The position numbers and the translations under genes are program-made. A model generated the notes under the pieces. It saw only the letters and a program-made list of their open reading frames with translations. It was not told the DNA's origin and made no database searches. A DNA stretch of 64,000 nt from an uncultured Collinsella sp. (GTDB lineage: Bacteria; Actinomycetota; Coriobacteriia; Coriobacteriales; Coriobacteriaceae): assembly GCA_902489665.1 (NCBI GenBank), contig CABUAT010000004.1:28344-92343 (forward strand), given 5' to 3'. The first letter of the stretch is position 1; the number at the start of each line of letters is the position of its first letter. Positions 8,683 to 17,387 of this stretch are shown one piece after another.

Positions 8683-8868
8683 AAAAGAAAACCACCCCCC
8701 ACGTTACGAAAATGAACCCACCTAAAACAGGTGGGTGCCCTCATCGACTGTTCCAGCGTCCTTAACAACGAAGGATACCTGTACTAGGTACGACTGTGTG
8801 GGCTCCCTAAATAAACGCGACGGTTCACCCAGTTGCTCCGCGGGGGGCGGAATACCTACATCATAAAG
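8683..8868 (-). ncRNA. ssrS: Probable 6S RNA
   Basis: The predicted transcript is about 186 bases, close to the usual 6S length. Positions 8839-8850 and 8692-8703 form a 12-bp closing stem (with two G-U pairs) that brings the ends together, followed on the minus strand by TTTTCTTTT. Inside there is a 3'-side hairpin CCCACCT/AGGTGGG followed by GGTTCA, resembling the CACC...GGGTTCA segment of the E. coli RNA, and an apical hairpin TCCTT/AAGGA. A sigma-70-like promoter lies upstream. 6S RNA binds housekeeping RNA polymerase. The identity rests on architecture, not alignment. Confidence 0.6.
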
Positions 8869-8874
8869 CGGCAC

Positions 8875-8902
8875 TTTATCGATTCCAGTCTTGACATTAC
8901 AA
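8875..8902 (-). promoter_or_regulatory. Promoter of the 6S RNA candidate
   Basis: On the minus strand TTGTAA (8897-8902) and GATAAA (8875-8880) are 16 bases apart, placing the start near 8868. Confidence 0.5.
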
Positions 8903-9003
8903 AAATCGTGTCGGACGATTACGGCGCCTTAGGGACGGAGCCGTCTCCGCGGCCTGGCCCTTTACGTTTGAGCTGCTGAATCGTTGTTTTGGAGCATGTT
9001 TTT

Positions 9004-9948
9004 ATGCCGACGTCGTTGACCGAACTTTTTTCGCCCGCCTGCCATTTGTGTCCGCGCCGTTGCGGTGCGGCGCGCGACGAGGGCGCGCGTGGCGTGTGCG
9101 GCGCCGACAACACGCTTAAGGTGGCCCGCGCAGCGCTTCATATGTGGGAGGAGCCGCCTATCTCGGGCGAGGCCGGCTCGGGCACGATTTTCTTTAGTGG
9201 CTGCTCGCTCAAATGCATCTATTGTCAGAACCACGAGATCTCAACGGGCAATTTTGGCCTTGAGATTTCGCCCGAGCGCTTGGTCGAGATTATGCTGGAG
9301 CTGCAGGACCAGGGCGCTAATAACATCAACCTGGTGACGGCGACGCATTATGCTCACCTGCTGCCGGCCGCGATTGCCGCAGCTCGGGAGCGCGGGCTGG
9401 ACATCCCGATCGTCTACAACACGAGCGGCTATGAGCGGGCGAGTGCCGTGGCGGCGCTGGGCGACCTGGTCGACGTGTGGCTTACGGACTTTAAATATGC
9501 CGATGCCGGGCTTGCGCAGTCGCTTTCTCATATTAAGGACTACCCGCGCGTGACCGTGTCGGGCTTGGCGCAGATGGCACGCGAGATTGAGCGCCGCGGG
9601 GGAGAGCTGGTGGACGACGATGGCCTCATGAAGCGCGGCATTATCGTGCGCCACCTGGTGTTGCCGGGGCATGCGGACGATTCATGTCGCGTGCTGGACC
9701 TGGTGTGGCAGACGGTGGGCGACGTGCCGATCTCGGTCATGAACCAGTACACGCCCAATGCGCTCATGCGTGAGCAGGGCGGCGACCTTGCGCGCGCCGT
9801 GACGCGCGAGGAGTACGAGCAGGTGCTCGACCATGCCGACGACCTGGGCTTTACGACGATGTTCTGGCAAGAAGGCGGCGCGGTAGACGAGAGCTTTACC
9901 CCAGCCTTCGACACCACCGGGGTCCTTACGAGCGCCCAAAGGGGCTAA
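9004..9948 (+). CDS. PflA-like radical SAM protein
   Basis: A 314-residue radical SAM enzyme. The cluster motif C67-x3-C71-x2-C74 lies in SGCSLKCIYCQNHEIS. An N-terminal cysteine set (C13, C16, C20, C32; PACHLCPRRCG) suggests a second metal or Fe-S site, as in the COG1313 group of PflA-like proteins. The substrate of this group is not established; a glycyl-radical activase role is possible but no partner enzyme is adjacent. The ATG at 9004 follows GGAG by nine bases. Confidence 0.88.
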   Translation: MPTSLTELFSPACHLCPRRCGAARDEGARGVCGADNTLKVARAALHMWEEPPISGEAGSGTIFFSGCSLKCIYCQNHEISTGNFGLEISPERLVEIMLELQDQGANNINLVTATHYAHLLPAAIAAARERGLDIPIVYNTSGYERASAVAALGDLVDVWLTDFKYADAGLAQSLSHIKDYPRVTVSGLAQMAREIERRGGELVDDDGLMKRGIIVRHLVLPGHADDSCRVLDLVWQTVGDVPISVMNQYTPNALMREQGGDLARAVTREEYEQVLDHADDLGFTTMFWQEGGAVDESFTPAFDTTGVLTSAQRG

Positions 9949-9983
9949 TTTGGCCCCGTCCCAAAAAGACTGGTTATTGGGCG

Positions 9984-10011
9984 TTGACAGTTGGCGAGCC
10001 GTAGGTAAAAT
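9984..10011 (+). promoter_or_regulatory. Promoter of tRNA-Ala
   Basis: A perfect -35 TTGACA and a -10 TAAAAT with a 16-base spacer lie immediately ahead of the tRNA. Confidence 0.75.
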
Positions 10012-10024
10012 ATCATCTTGTCCT

Positions 10025-10097
10025 GGGGACGTAGCTCAGTTGGGAGAGCGCTGCCGTCGCATGGCAGAGGCCGAGGGTTCGACTCCCTTCGTCTCCA
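10025..10097 (+). tRNA. tRNA-Ala (anticodon CGC)
   Basis: A full cloverleaf can be folded. The acceptor GGGGACG pairs with CGTCTCC and contains the G3-U70 identity pair of alanine tRNAs. The anticodon loop GTCGCAT gives CGC, reading GCG. The T-arm is GAGGGTTCGACTCCC. CCA is not encoded. Confidence 0.95.
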
Positions 10098-10110
10098 CCC
10101 TTGGATTTGA

Positions 10111-10143
10111 TAAGCCGCTGACATTGTGTCGGCGGCTTTTTTT
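10111..10143 (+). terminator. Terminator of tRNA-Ala
   Basis: AAGCCGC and GCGGCTT form a stem ending in a run of T residues. Confidence 0.8.
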
Positions 10144-10162
10144 AAAAAGAAAGGGCTGAATT

Positions 10163-10609
10163 ATGGCCGAGCTTGAGTCCCAACCACTGTCTGCCGAGGA
10201 GCGTGCCGAGTTGGAAGAGCTCCGCGCCGAGAAGGCTCGTCGCGAGGCCCAGGAAGAGGCCCGTCGTGAGCGCGAAGAGCTGGCTGCTCTGCGTGCCGAG
10301 CGTGCTAAGGCCGAGGAGGCTGCCGCAAAGCCTGCGCCCGCGCCTGCACCTAAACCTGCCGCCGCGAAGTCCGTGCCCGCTGCGCCCAAGCCTCAGCCTA
10401 AGAAGGCCGCTCGCCCCAAACCCTCCGAGCCTAAGCCGAGCCGCGATGAGATGACGTTTGCCCAACGCATGGTTACTTCTAAGGAGCCTACGGGCGAGAA
10501 CGAGATTCCGGGCATGGCCCCGGCTCAAAAAATCATCATCGTACTCGCCCTCATCGCGTTTGTCATCTTTATGGGCTACACGATCCTGACCAGCATGGGC
10601 CTGCTCTAG
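10163..10609 (+). CDS. Coiled-coil, Pro/Ala-rich, C-terminally membrane-anchored protein
   Basis: A 148-residue protein of unknown function. Residues 8-55 are a strongly charged Glu/Arg/Ala coiled coil, residues 57-100 are a Pro-Ala-Lys-rich linker, and a single transmembrane helix (IIIVLALIAFVIFMGYTIL) closes the C terminus. The topology suggests a tail-anchored cytoplasmic protein. The start follows AAAGGG. No family was recognised. Confidence 0.75.
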   Translation: MAELESQPLSAEERAELEELRAEKARREAQEEARREREELAALRAERAKAEEAAAKPAPAPAPKPAAAKSVPAAPKPQPKKAARPKPSEPKPSRDEMTFAQRMVTSKEPTGENEIPGMAPAQKIIIVLALIAFVIFMGYTILTSMGLL

Positions 10610-10693
10610 CCGATTCGCGCCGGGTGCCATGCCCGAACACTCTGCCCTTCTCCAACCCTCAACCTCTGCACAACGCATCCGAAAGGTCGCCCC

Positions 10694-12199
10694 ATGGCTT
10701 TGACCGACATCTCTCATCCCACCGACATTGCAATGCTCACTGATCTGTACGAGCTCACTATGGCCCAGGGCCTGTGGGAGAACGGCAAGGCCAATGAGCA
10801 GGGTTGTTTTACGGCGTTTTACCGCGACCATCCCTTTGGCAGCGCGTATGCCGTCATGTGCGGCACCGCCGAGCTGCCCGAGCTGGTCGAGAATCTGCGC
10901 TTTACACCCGAGGATATCGACTACCTCGCCTCACTCCAGGCCCCGGCCGGCGGCGCGATGTTCAAGCCTGCATTCCTCGACTACCTGTGCGATTTTCGAG
11001 CGCATGTAAACATCGACGCCGTTCCCGAGGGCGAGCTCGTCTTTCCGCGCGAGCCCATGGTGCGCGTCACCGGTCCCGCGCTGGAATGCCAGCTGCTCGA
11101 GACGGCGCTGCTCAACATCGTCGGGTTCCAGACGCTTGTCGCCACCAAGACGGCGCGCGTGGTGCTCGCCGCCGACGGTCGCCCCGTGGCGGAGTTTGGC
11201 CTGCGCCGAGCCCAGGGTCCCGATGGCGGCCTGGCCGTTGCGCGCGCGAGCTACGTTGCCGGCTGCTCCTCTACGTCCAATGTGCTCGCCGGCCGCCGCT
11301 ACGGTATTCCCGTCTTTGGCACGCATGCGCACAGCTGGGTGATGAGCTTCGATTCCGAGCTCGAGGCCTTCCGCGCCTTTGCCAGGTCGAGTCCCAAGAA
11401 CTGTACGCTGCTTATCGACACCTATGACGTGCGCGAGGGCTGCGAGCATGCCATTACGGTTGCCAAGGAGATGGAGGCGGTGGGCGAGCGTCTGTCGGCC
11501 ATTCGCATCGACTCCGGCGACCTCGCCAAGCTCTCCAAGTATGTTCGCGGCCGTTTTGATGCCGAGGGCCTGCCCTATGTGGGGATTTCGGTTTCCAACG
11601 ATCTGGATGAGTACACGATTCAGTCGCTGCTCGACCAGGGCGCGCCCATCGACAGCTTTGGCGTGGGTACCAAGCTTGCGACCTGTTACGACCAGCCGGC
11701 GCTGGGCGGCGTGTACAAGCTTTCCGCCCGCCGTGCGAGCGAGGCAGATCCATGGACGCCGGTTGTCAAGCTCTCCGAGCAGCCCTACAAGCGCACGATC
11801 CCGGGTGTGCAACGCGTGCGCCGTTATTACGACGGCTTTGGCGGCCCGGTCTGCGACATGATCTACGACGAGGACCATCTGGCGGGGGAGGGCGCCGCGC
11901 GCGGCAATACCCTTGTGGCCGTGAACGATGCCGCCCTGGTGACCGACGTGTCCGAACTCGAGTATCGCGAGCTGCTGATGCCGATCGTGCGCGATGGCAG
12001 TGCGGTGGCTCCGCGTGAGAGCATCCAGGACGCGCGCGAGCGCTGTGCTTGGGCGCTCGACCATCTGGACGCAGCTTTCAAGCGCTTCCTGTACCCGCAG
12101 ACCTATGTGGTGGGTATGGAGCAGGGCCTGGCTCAGGTGCGCGACGAGCTCGTGCGTAAGAACATGGCTGCGGCTTCGGCCTTCCCCTGGGCAAAATGA
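10694..12199 (+). CDS. pncB: Nicotinate phosphoribosyltransferase
   Basis: Converts nicotinate and PRPP to nicotinate mononucleotide in NAD salvage. The protein has 501 residues. Family stretches are MLTDLYELTMAQG at the N terminus, GTHAHSWVMSF near residue 215 (with the active-site histidine region), and IRIDSGDLAKLS and FGVGTKLATC for phosphoribosyl binding. The ATG at 10694 follows AAAGG. The stop codon is embedded in a palindromic repeat. Confidence 0.96.
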   Translation: MALTDISHPTDIAMLTDLYELTMAQGLWENGKANEQGCFTAFYRDHPFGSAYAVMCGTAELPELVENLRFTPEDIDYLASLQAPAGGAMFKPAFLDYLCDFRAHVNIDAVPEGELVFPREPMVRVTGPALECQLLETALLNIVGFQTLVATKTARVVLAADGRPVAEFGLRRAQGPDGGLAVARASYVAGCSSTSNVLAGRRYGIPVFGTHAHSWVMSFDSELEAFRAFARSSPKNCTLLIDTYDVREGCEHAITVAKEMEAVGERLSAIRIDSGDLAKLSKYVRGRFDAEGLPYVGISVSNDLDEYTIQSLLDQGAPIDSFGVGTKLATCYDQPALGGVYKLSARRASEADPWTPVVKLSEQPYKRTIPGVQRVRRYYDGFGGPVCDMIYDEDHLAGEGAARGNTLVAVNDAALVTDVSELEYRELLMPIVRDGSAVAPRESIQDARERCAWALDHLDAAFKRFLYPQTYVVGMEQGLAQVRDELVRKNMAAASAFPWAK

Positions 12200-12231
12200 T
12201 CCGAAGGGGACGGAGGAAAACGGATCATTTT
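12193..12231. repeat. Palindromic repeat overlapping pncB stop (family C1)
   Basis: AAAATGATCCG and CGGATCATTTT flank AAGGGGACGGAGGAAAA. The pncB TGA (12197-12199) lies inside the left arm. The loop carries GGGGACGG, similar to the cores of families A and B. Confidence 0.88.
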
Positions 12232-12302
12232 CGTCCGTTCCGCACTAGGCGCCCCGACTGCCCCAGCTCGCCCGAACGCTCGACATTCGATTGGTTTGAC
12301 GT

Positions 12303-13430
12303 ATGACGACTTCTTATAAAACGATGGTGGTAAAGATCGGTTCGTCCACGGTGGTGGGCGCCGATGGCAAGGTCAACCGCGCCTTTATCGGCGGACTTGC
12401 CGATCAAGCCGCAGCGCTGCGCAAGCTCGGCTGGCGTCTGGTCGTGGTGAGCTCGGGCGCTATTGCCTGTGGCTATCCCGTGCTGGGCTTCGACCGCAAG
12501 CCGGTCGGTGACCTGCCGAGCCTGCAGGCCTGCGCCTCGGCTGGTCAGTGCATCATCTCGTCGGCCTACGACGAGGAGTTCCATGCGCGCGAACTGCTCA
12601 CTTCGCTCGTGCTGCTCACGCGCCACGACACGGCGCGCCGCACGTCCTACCTGCACGCGCGCGACGCCCTGCTTCGCCTGGTGGAGCTCGGCGTGGTGCC
12701 GGTCGTCAACGAGAACGATACCGTCACCGTCGATGAGATCAAGTTTGGCGACAACGACACGCTGGCGGCGCTTGTGAGCTGCCTGGTTTCTGCCGATCTG
12801 TGCGTGACGCTCTCGGACATCGATGGCCTCTACACCGCCAATCCGCACGAGGATCCCACGGCCGAGTTCGTCCCGGTCGTGCATAAGATCGACGCCAAGA
12901 TCATCGCCTCGGCGGGCGATTCTTCCACATCGGTGGGCACGGGCGGCATGATCACCAAGATCCGCGCGAGCCGCATTCTCATGACGGCGGGCATTCAGAG
13001 CGTGATTTGCTCGGGCGAGGAGCCCGATGCGCTCGTGCGTCTGGCCCGCGGCGAGAGCGTGGGTACGCTGTTCGATCCGCCGGCGGAGCGCCTGGACATT
13101 GCGCCGCGCAAGCTGTGGATTGCACTGGGCGACAAGGCGCACGGCTCGGTGACGGTCGATGACGGCGCCGCGAAGGCGCTGGTCAGCCGCGGTTCGTCGC
13201 TGCTCGCGGTGGGTATTCGCGAGGTCGATGGCCAGTTTGCCGAGGGCGATGTGCTCGACGTGTGCGACCCGAGCGGCATGGTTGTCGCCCGTGGTATCGC
13301 CGAGGCCGATTCGGACGTGCTGGAGCTTGCCGCCGGCCGCCGCCAGGACCAGATTGCCAGCAACCGCCTGCTCGCAGACCTGGCCGAGAAGCCCGCGATC
13401 CATAGGGACAACTTGATAGTGTTCGCCTAA
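12303..13430 (+). CDS. proB: Glutamate 5-kinase with PUA domain
   Basis: First step of proline synthesis: ATP-dependent phosphorylation of glutamate. The protein has 375 residues. The amino-acid-kinase domain begins TMVVKIGSSTVV, with the glycine-rich VVVSSGAIACG and the NENDTVTVDEIKFGDNDTLAA active-site region. A C-terminal PUA domain (about residues 275-370) completes the standard architecture. The ATG at 12303 lacks a strong ribosome binding site. proA, which normally follows, is on the same strand 1.7 kb away, beyond a convergent hydrolase. Confidence 0.96.
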   Translation: MTTSYKTMVVKIGSSTVVGADGKVNRAFIGGLADQAAALRKLGWRLVVVSSGAIACGYPVLGFDRKPVGDLPSLQACASAGQCIISSAYDEEFHARELLTSLVLLTRHDTARRTSYLHARDALLRLVELGVVPVVNENDTVTVDEIKFGDNDTLAALVSCLVSADLCVTLSDIDGLYTANPHEDPTAEFVPVVHKIDAKIIASAGDSSTSVGTGGMITKIRASRILMTAGIQSVICSGEEPDALVRLARGESVGTLFDPPAERLDIAPRKLWIALGDKAHGSVTVDDGAAKALVSRGSSLLAVGIREVDGQFAEGDVLDVCDPSGMVVARGIAEADSDVLELAAGRRQDQIASNRLLADLAEKPAIHRDNLIVFA

Positions 13431-13444
13431 CCAATTGACGCTGC

Positions 13445-13543
13445 AAACGCCCCTAAGCGGCAATCTGACGTTCAATCGTCGGGCATGACCAAAAGGTCAA
13501 TGCCCTCCTCTTTCACGTCACCTTGCTCGCTTAGGGGCGTTTT
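13445..13543 (+). terminator. 99-base complex hairpin after proB
   Basis: Outer arms AAACGCCCCTAAGCG and CGCTTAGGGGCGTTT enclose further pairing (TGACGT/ACGTCA) and an inner hairpin GGGCATGACC/GGTCAATGCCC. A TTTTCGCTTTC tract follows. It probably ends proB transcription, but the nested fold is larger than a normal terminator and could be a small mobile element or RNA. Confidence 0.6.
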
Positions 13544-13575
13544 CGCTTTCTGTCCTCTACCAGCGGCATTGTCGT

Positions 13576-13610
13576 TGCCGGCACTTGGGGACGTTCCTAT
13601 TGTGCCGGCA
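13576..13610. repeat. Palindromic repeat, family C2
   Basis: TGCCGGCAC and GTGCCGGCA flank TTGGGGACGTTCCTATT. The core GGGGACGTTC is the reverse complement of the core at 21509-21541. Confidence 0.8.
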
Positions 13611-13628
13611 GACGGGAACACTCCTTTG

Positions 13629-15047
13629 CTAGAAGATCTGGCGCAGGTCTCCGCGGTTGAGGGCTTCGTCGAAGAGGTGCTTGAACACCACGCTGCCGTG
13701 CAAGCCGTCGTGCTCGAACTCGTTGGTCACCCAGGCATGCGAGTTGCCCACGCGGCTGAGCGTATCGAGCTGCATGCCCGAGTCCACGTACATGTCATCG
13801 AAGTACACCGCGGCCTGCAGGGGCACCTCGTTGCACGCCAGGCGCTGCGGGTCGTAGATCTTGTCCCAGCTTGTGTCTTCCATAAGCAGATCCATCGCCG
13901 GCTTGAAGGGCTTAAGTTCGGGCATCTGCTCAAACATCCACGGGAACATGGCCTCGCCGGTAAACATGAGCGGTCGCGTGAGCGTGTCGAACTCGGCACG
14001 ATGGGCCTTCTCTTCTGCCGCGGCCCAGCGAATGGGCATGGTGTCGCCGTCGGCGTAGATGAACTCCTGAAGCGTCCAGTACAGCGGATTCGTGCGCGTG
14101 TTGGTGCGCTCGAAGGCGCGCATCAAAAAGCTGTCAGATACCGAGGCGCCGCAGGCCAGCGTGCCGTCGCCGTCAACAAAAGCATGATCGATAATCCAAT
14201 GCATGCGCTCAAAGCTCGGCTTCATGCCAAAGTCGCTGCCCATGAGCTGCAGGCGTTCGACCGTCATCGGCGAGCCGTCGGGTAGCACGGGCTTTTGCTC
14301 CTCGAGGGCATCTGCCAGGGCCGCCACGCGCTCGACGTCGGCGGGGTAGCGGTTGTAATACTGCTGCGTCTTGGCAGCCATGCGCGGGAAGGTGTGCGCG
14401 TAGACCTCGCTTGCGCTCGCCGGTACGTGGGGGATGCCGCCGCAGGTAAAGCTTGCCGCCACGCCCTCGGGGAAGAGCGACAGGTAGCTCAGCGTCAAAA
14501 AGCCGCCGTAGCTTTGGCCGAGCGTGACCCACGGCTTGCCGCCAAAGCCCACCAGGCGCAGGTACTCAAAATCGCGCACGATGGAGCTGGCGAGGTGACG
14601 CTTGAGGAAGTCCGCCTGCGAGCGTGCTGTATCGGCGCCGGCGGCCGTTGCGCGATCACCCAGTGCCTTGATCGTGCGTCCGTCCACGCAGCTACTGCGT
14701 CCGGTGCCGCGCTGGTCGGGCAGGACGACGCGGAAGTGCTTGACGGCCTCCTCGATCCAGCCGTCGCTTGTGGGTGACAGCGGACGCGGGCTCTCGCCGC
14801 CGGGGCCGCCCTGCAAAAACAGGAGCAGCGGTAGATCGTCGTTGATGCGGTCGGGCGCGCAAACCACGCGGTAGAAGAGCTTGATGCTTTCGGGCGCACC
14901 TGCGATGGGCGCCGGCATGGCGCCGCGGCGCATGGTGCTGCCGACGGCCAGGAGCATCGGCTCCAGGCCGCGCCAGTCGAGGGGGACATCGATGCTGTGG
15001 TCCTCGACATACAGGCCGGGGACGTGGTACGAAGTGATGAGCGCCAT
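13629..15047 (-). CDS. Alpha/beta hydrolase, proline iminopeptidase-like (S33)
   Basis: A 472-residue hydrolase. The oxyanion-type motif LQGGPGG lies near residue 79, DQRGTGRSS near 111 and the nucleophile elbow GQSYGG at Ser179; the late HAWVTNEFEHDGLHG region holds the likely catalytic His. The GGPG plus DQRGTGRS combination is typical of proline iminopeptidases (peptidase S33), which release N-terminal proline from peptides. No signal peptide is seen. The ATG at 15047 follows GGAAG; upstream in-frame codons have no site. Its position between proB and proA suggests a proline-supply role, which is inference. Confidence 0.88.
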   Translation of the reverse strand: MALITSYHVPGLYVEDHSIDVPLDWRGLEPMLLAVGSTMRRGAMPAPIAGAPESIKLFYRVVCAPDRINDDLPLLLFLQGGPGGESPRPLSPTSDGWIEEAVKHFRVVLPDQRGTGRSSCVDGRTIKALGDRATAAGADTARSQADFLKRHLASSIVRDFEYLRLVGFGGKPWVTLGQSYGGFLTLSYLSLFPEGVAASFTCGGIPHVPASASEVYAHTFPRMAAKTQQYYNRYPADVERVAALADALEEQKPVLPDGSPMTVERLQLMGSDFGMKPSFERMHWIIDHAFVDGDGTLACGASVSDSFLMRAFERTNTRTNPLYWTLQEFIYADGDTMPIRWAAAEEKAHRAEFDTLTRPLMFTGEAMFPWMFEQMPELKPFKPAMDLLMEDTSWDKIYDPQRLACNEVPLQAAVYFDDMYVDSGMQLDTLSRVGNSHAWVTNEFEHDGLHGSVVFKHLFDEALNRGDLRQIF

Positions 15048-15159
15048 GTGATGCTTCCGTTCGTTGCGGTGTTTCGGGTTGACCAATTCTACCGCCGCAG
15101 GTGAGGTCATGCGCAAATCGGCTACCATGGTTGCAAACTTCTAGGAGAAAGGGCCGCCC

Positions 15160-16446
15160 ATGTCGGTCGATATAGCCACGTATGTCCACGATCTTGCCGT
15201 TGCCGCTAAGGCAGCGTCGGCCTCGCTTGCCACGGCGAGCGACGAGCAGCGCCAGGAGGCCGTGCGCGCCATGGCCGCAGCACTGCGCAACGGTATCGAC
15301 TCCATCGTCGCCGCCAACGAGCTCGATATGTCCGCCGCGCGCGATGCGGGGACCTCGGCGGGACTCCTCGACCGTCTGCTGCTGACGCCCGAGCGCGTTG
15401 AGGGCATGGCCGTCGGCCTGGAGAAGCTCGCCGAGCTGCCCGATCCTGTCGGCCGTGTGCTCGACCACCGCGTGCTCGCAAGCGGCGTGGACCTCACCCG
15501 CGTGAGCGTGCCGTTGGGCCTGGTCGCCATGGTGTACGAGGCGCGCCCCAACGTGACGGCCGACGCCGCGGGCATCTGCATCCGCACCGGCAACGCCTGC
15601 ATTCTGCGCGGCGGCTCGCTGGCCTATCACTCGTGTGCCATGATTGCCGAACTGCTGGCCGATGCGCTCGAGGCCAAGGGCTTCCCGCGCGAGGCCGTGT
15701 CGATGATCGAGTCTACCGACCGCGAGGCCACCGGCGAGCTCATGAAGCTCCGCGGCGTCGTCGATGTGCTCATTCCGCGTGGCGGTGCGGGCCTGATCCA
15801 GCGCTGCGTGCGCGAGTCGCTCGTTCCGGTGATCGAGACGGGCACGGGTAACTGCCACATCTACGTGCATGAATCCGCCGACTTCGATAAAGCGCTCAAT
15901 ATTATCGTCAACGCTAAGACGCAGCGCGTGGGCGTGTGCAATGCCGCCGAGTCGCTGCTGGTCGACCGTGCCGTGGCCGATGCGTTTTTGCCCGCGGTCG
16001 TGGCCGTGCTGCATGACCACGGTGTGCTCATTCACGGCGACGAGGCCACGTGCGCCGCATGCGCCGACGCCGGGCTTGCCGAGGGCGATGACTACGTTGC
16101 CGCGACTGAGGAGGACTGGGGTCGCGAGTATCTGGCGCTCGAGATGAGCGTGAAGGTCGTGGCGAACGAGGACGAGGCCATCGCGCACATCAACCGCTAC
16201 GGCACGATGCACTCCGAGGCCATCGTTGCCGAGGACACGGATGCTTGCGAGCGCTTCCTCGATGCGGTCGATGCCTCGGCCGTGTACGCCAACGCCAGCA
16301 CGCGCTTCACCGACGGCGGCGAGTTTGGCCTGGGCGCCGAGATCGGCATCTCGACTCAGAAGCTCCACGCCCGCGGCCCCTTTGCCGCCGAGGCCCTCAC
16401 CACCTACAAATACAAGCTCCGCGGCACCGGCCAAGTCCGCCCCTAA
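15160..16446 (+). CDS. proA: Gamma-glutamyl phosphate reductase
   Basis: Second step of proline synthesis: NADPH-dependent reduction of glutamyl 5-phosphate. The 428-residue length is typical. The aldehyde-dehydrogenase-like fold shows VYEARPNVTADAAG, the ETGTGNCHIYVHESADF segment, and the catalytic-cysteine region QRVGVCNAAESLLVD. The ATG at 15160 follows AGGAGAAAGG. The stop codon overlaps a family B palindrome. Confidence 0.97.
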   Translation: MSVDIATYVHDLAVAAKAASASLATASDEQRQEAVRAMAAALRNGIDSIVAANELDMSAARDAGTSAGLLDRLLLTPERVEGMAVGLEKLAELPDPVGRVLDHRVLASGVDLTRVSVPLGLVAMVYEARPNVTADAAGICIRTGNACILRGGSLAYHSCAMIAELLADALEAKGFPREAVSMIESTDREATGELMKLRGVVDVLIPRGGAGLIQRCVRESLVPVIETGTGNCHIYVHESADFDKALNIIVNAKTQRVGVCNAAESLLVDRAVADAFLPAVVAVLHDHGVLIHGDEATCAACADAGLAEGDDYVAATEEDWGREYLALEMSVKVVANEDEAIAHINRYGTMHSEAIVAEDTDACERFLDAVDASAVYANASTRFTDGGEFGLGAEIGISTQKLHARGPFAAEALTTYKYKLRGTGQVRP

Positions 16447-16484
16447 ACCTGCCAAAAAGGGACAGGTTTATTTTGGCAGGTTTT
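16445..16484. repeat. Palindromic repeat, family B copy 1
   Basis: AAACCTGCCAAAA and TTTTGGCAGGTTTT around AGGGACAGGTTTA. Its first bases overlap the proA TAA stop (16444-16446). Confidence 0.92.
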
Positions 16485-16496
16485 ATCTGCGGTTTT

Positions 16497-16525
16497 GCCG
16501 GGTGACACGTTCGCCCGGCTTTTTT
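16497..16525 (+). terminator. Intrinsic terminator after proA
   Basis: GCCGGG/CCCGGC stem with a run of T residues, just downstream of the family B repeat. Confidence 0.85.
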
Positions 16526-16617
16526 CTTCGCATATCTATTCAGCCTTTCGGCTTGAGCCGCGGCGATATACGATAGTGGCACCGTGACTTAACACCGACC
16601 CACCTGGAGGTATTGCC

Positions 16618-17217
16618 ATGTCCCAGACGCTTTCCGCCGGAATCACCCGTGACCGCGCGTTCGAACTGCTCAACGAGCACAATAAGGATCCGTTCCACAT
16701 CACGCACGGCGAGACCGTCGAGGGCACCATGCGCTACTTTGCGCGCGAGTTCGACCCCGAGAACGAGGAGTTTTGGGGCATCGTCGGGCTGCTGCACGAC
16801 CTGGATTGGGAGGAGCATGAGGATGACCCCATGAACCACACTGTCTACGCCGCCGAGATTCTCGAGGGCGAGGGCGCCTCTCCTGAGCTTATTCACGCCA
16901 TCCAGACGCATACGTCGGACTTCAACACCTCGCTGCCCAAACCCGAGTTGCAGATGGAGAAGATCCTGTTTGCCTGCGACGAGCTCACCGGCCTGATTGG
17001 CGCTGCCGTCATCATGCGCCCGAGCAAGAGCGTCATGGACTTTACGACCAAGTCGCTCAAGAAAAAGTTCAAGGACAAGCGCTTTGCTGCCGGCTGCTCG
17101 CGCGACGTGATTTCGCAGGGCGCCGAGATGTTGGGCTGGGAGCTTCCCGAGCTCTTCGACCGCACCATCGCGGCCATGCAGTCCTTCGCGCCTGACCGCG
17201 ACACCTTCCAGGCCTAA
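16618..17217 (+). CDS. HD-domain hydrolase
   Basis: A 199-residue protein with a metal-dependent phosphohydrolase HD domain: H30 in FHITHGETVEG, the HD doublet H60-D61 in GLLHDLDWEE, and a later histidine in AIQTHTSDF. The nucleotide or other substrate is unknown. The start is preceded by TGGAGG. It is a single-gene unit whose stop overlaps a family B repeat. Confidence 0.88.
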   Translation: MSQTLSAGITRDRAFELLNEHNKDPFHITHGETVEGTMRYFAREFDPENEEFWGIVGLLHDLDWEEHEDDPMNHTVYAAEILEGEGASPELIHAIQTHTSDFNTSLPKPELQMEKILFACDELTGLIGAAVIMRPSKSVMDFTTKSLKKKFKDKRFAAGCSRDVISQGAEMLGWELPELFDRTIAAMQSFAPDRDTFQA

Positions 17218-17260
17218 CCTGCCAAAAAGGGACAGGTTTATTTTGGTAGGTTTTATCTGG
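17216..17260. repeat. Palindromic repeat, family B copy 2
   Basis: Same unit as copy 1 with one mismatch (TTTTGGTAGG). It overlaps the HD-gene stop. Together with copy 3 at 18459-18503, which is in reverse orientation and shares the flanking ATCTGG, it brackets the RAYT gene. Confidence 0.92.
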
Positions 17261-17387
17261 GAAAACGCTTCCGTTGGACGTTATTCAGCGGAATCGTTTT
17301 CTTTTTGACGCGGTGATGCCGGCGAATGGCGGCGCTTCGCGGCAGACGGCCATGCTTTGCCGTATTCGTAATTCGGCATGCGCATTG

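Larger units (their letters stand above)
8479..9003. other. Non-coding region holding the 6S RNA candidate
   Basis: No protein gene is visible across 525 bases. The centre (8683-8902) holds the 6S RNA candidate and its promoter. The rest shows no further structure that I can name. Confidence 0.7.

Noticed and set aside
14692..16455. 587-residue minus-strand frame opposite proA and the hydrolase
   Set aside because: Antisense shadow typical of high-GC coding DNA; proA on the other strand is certain.
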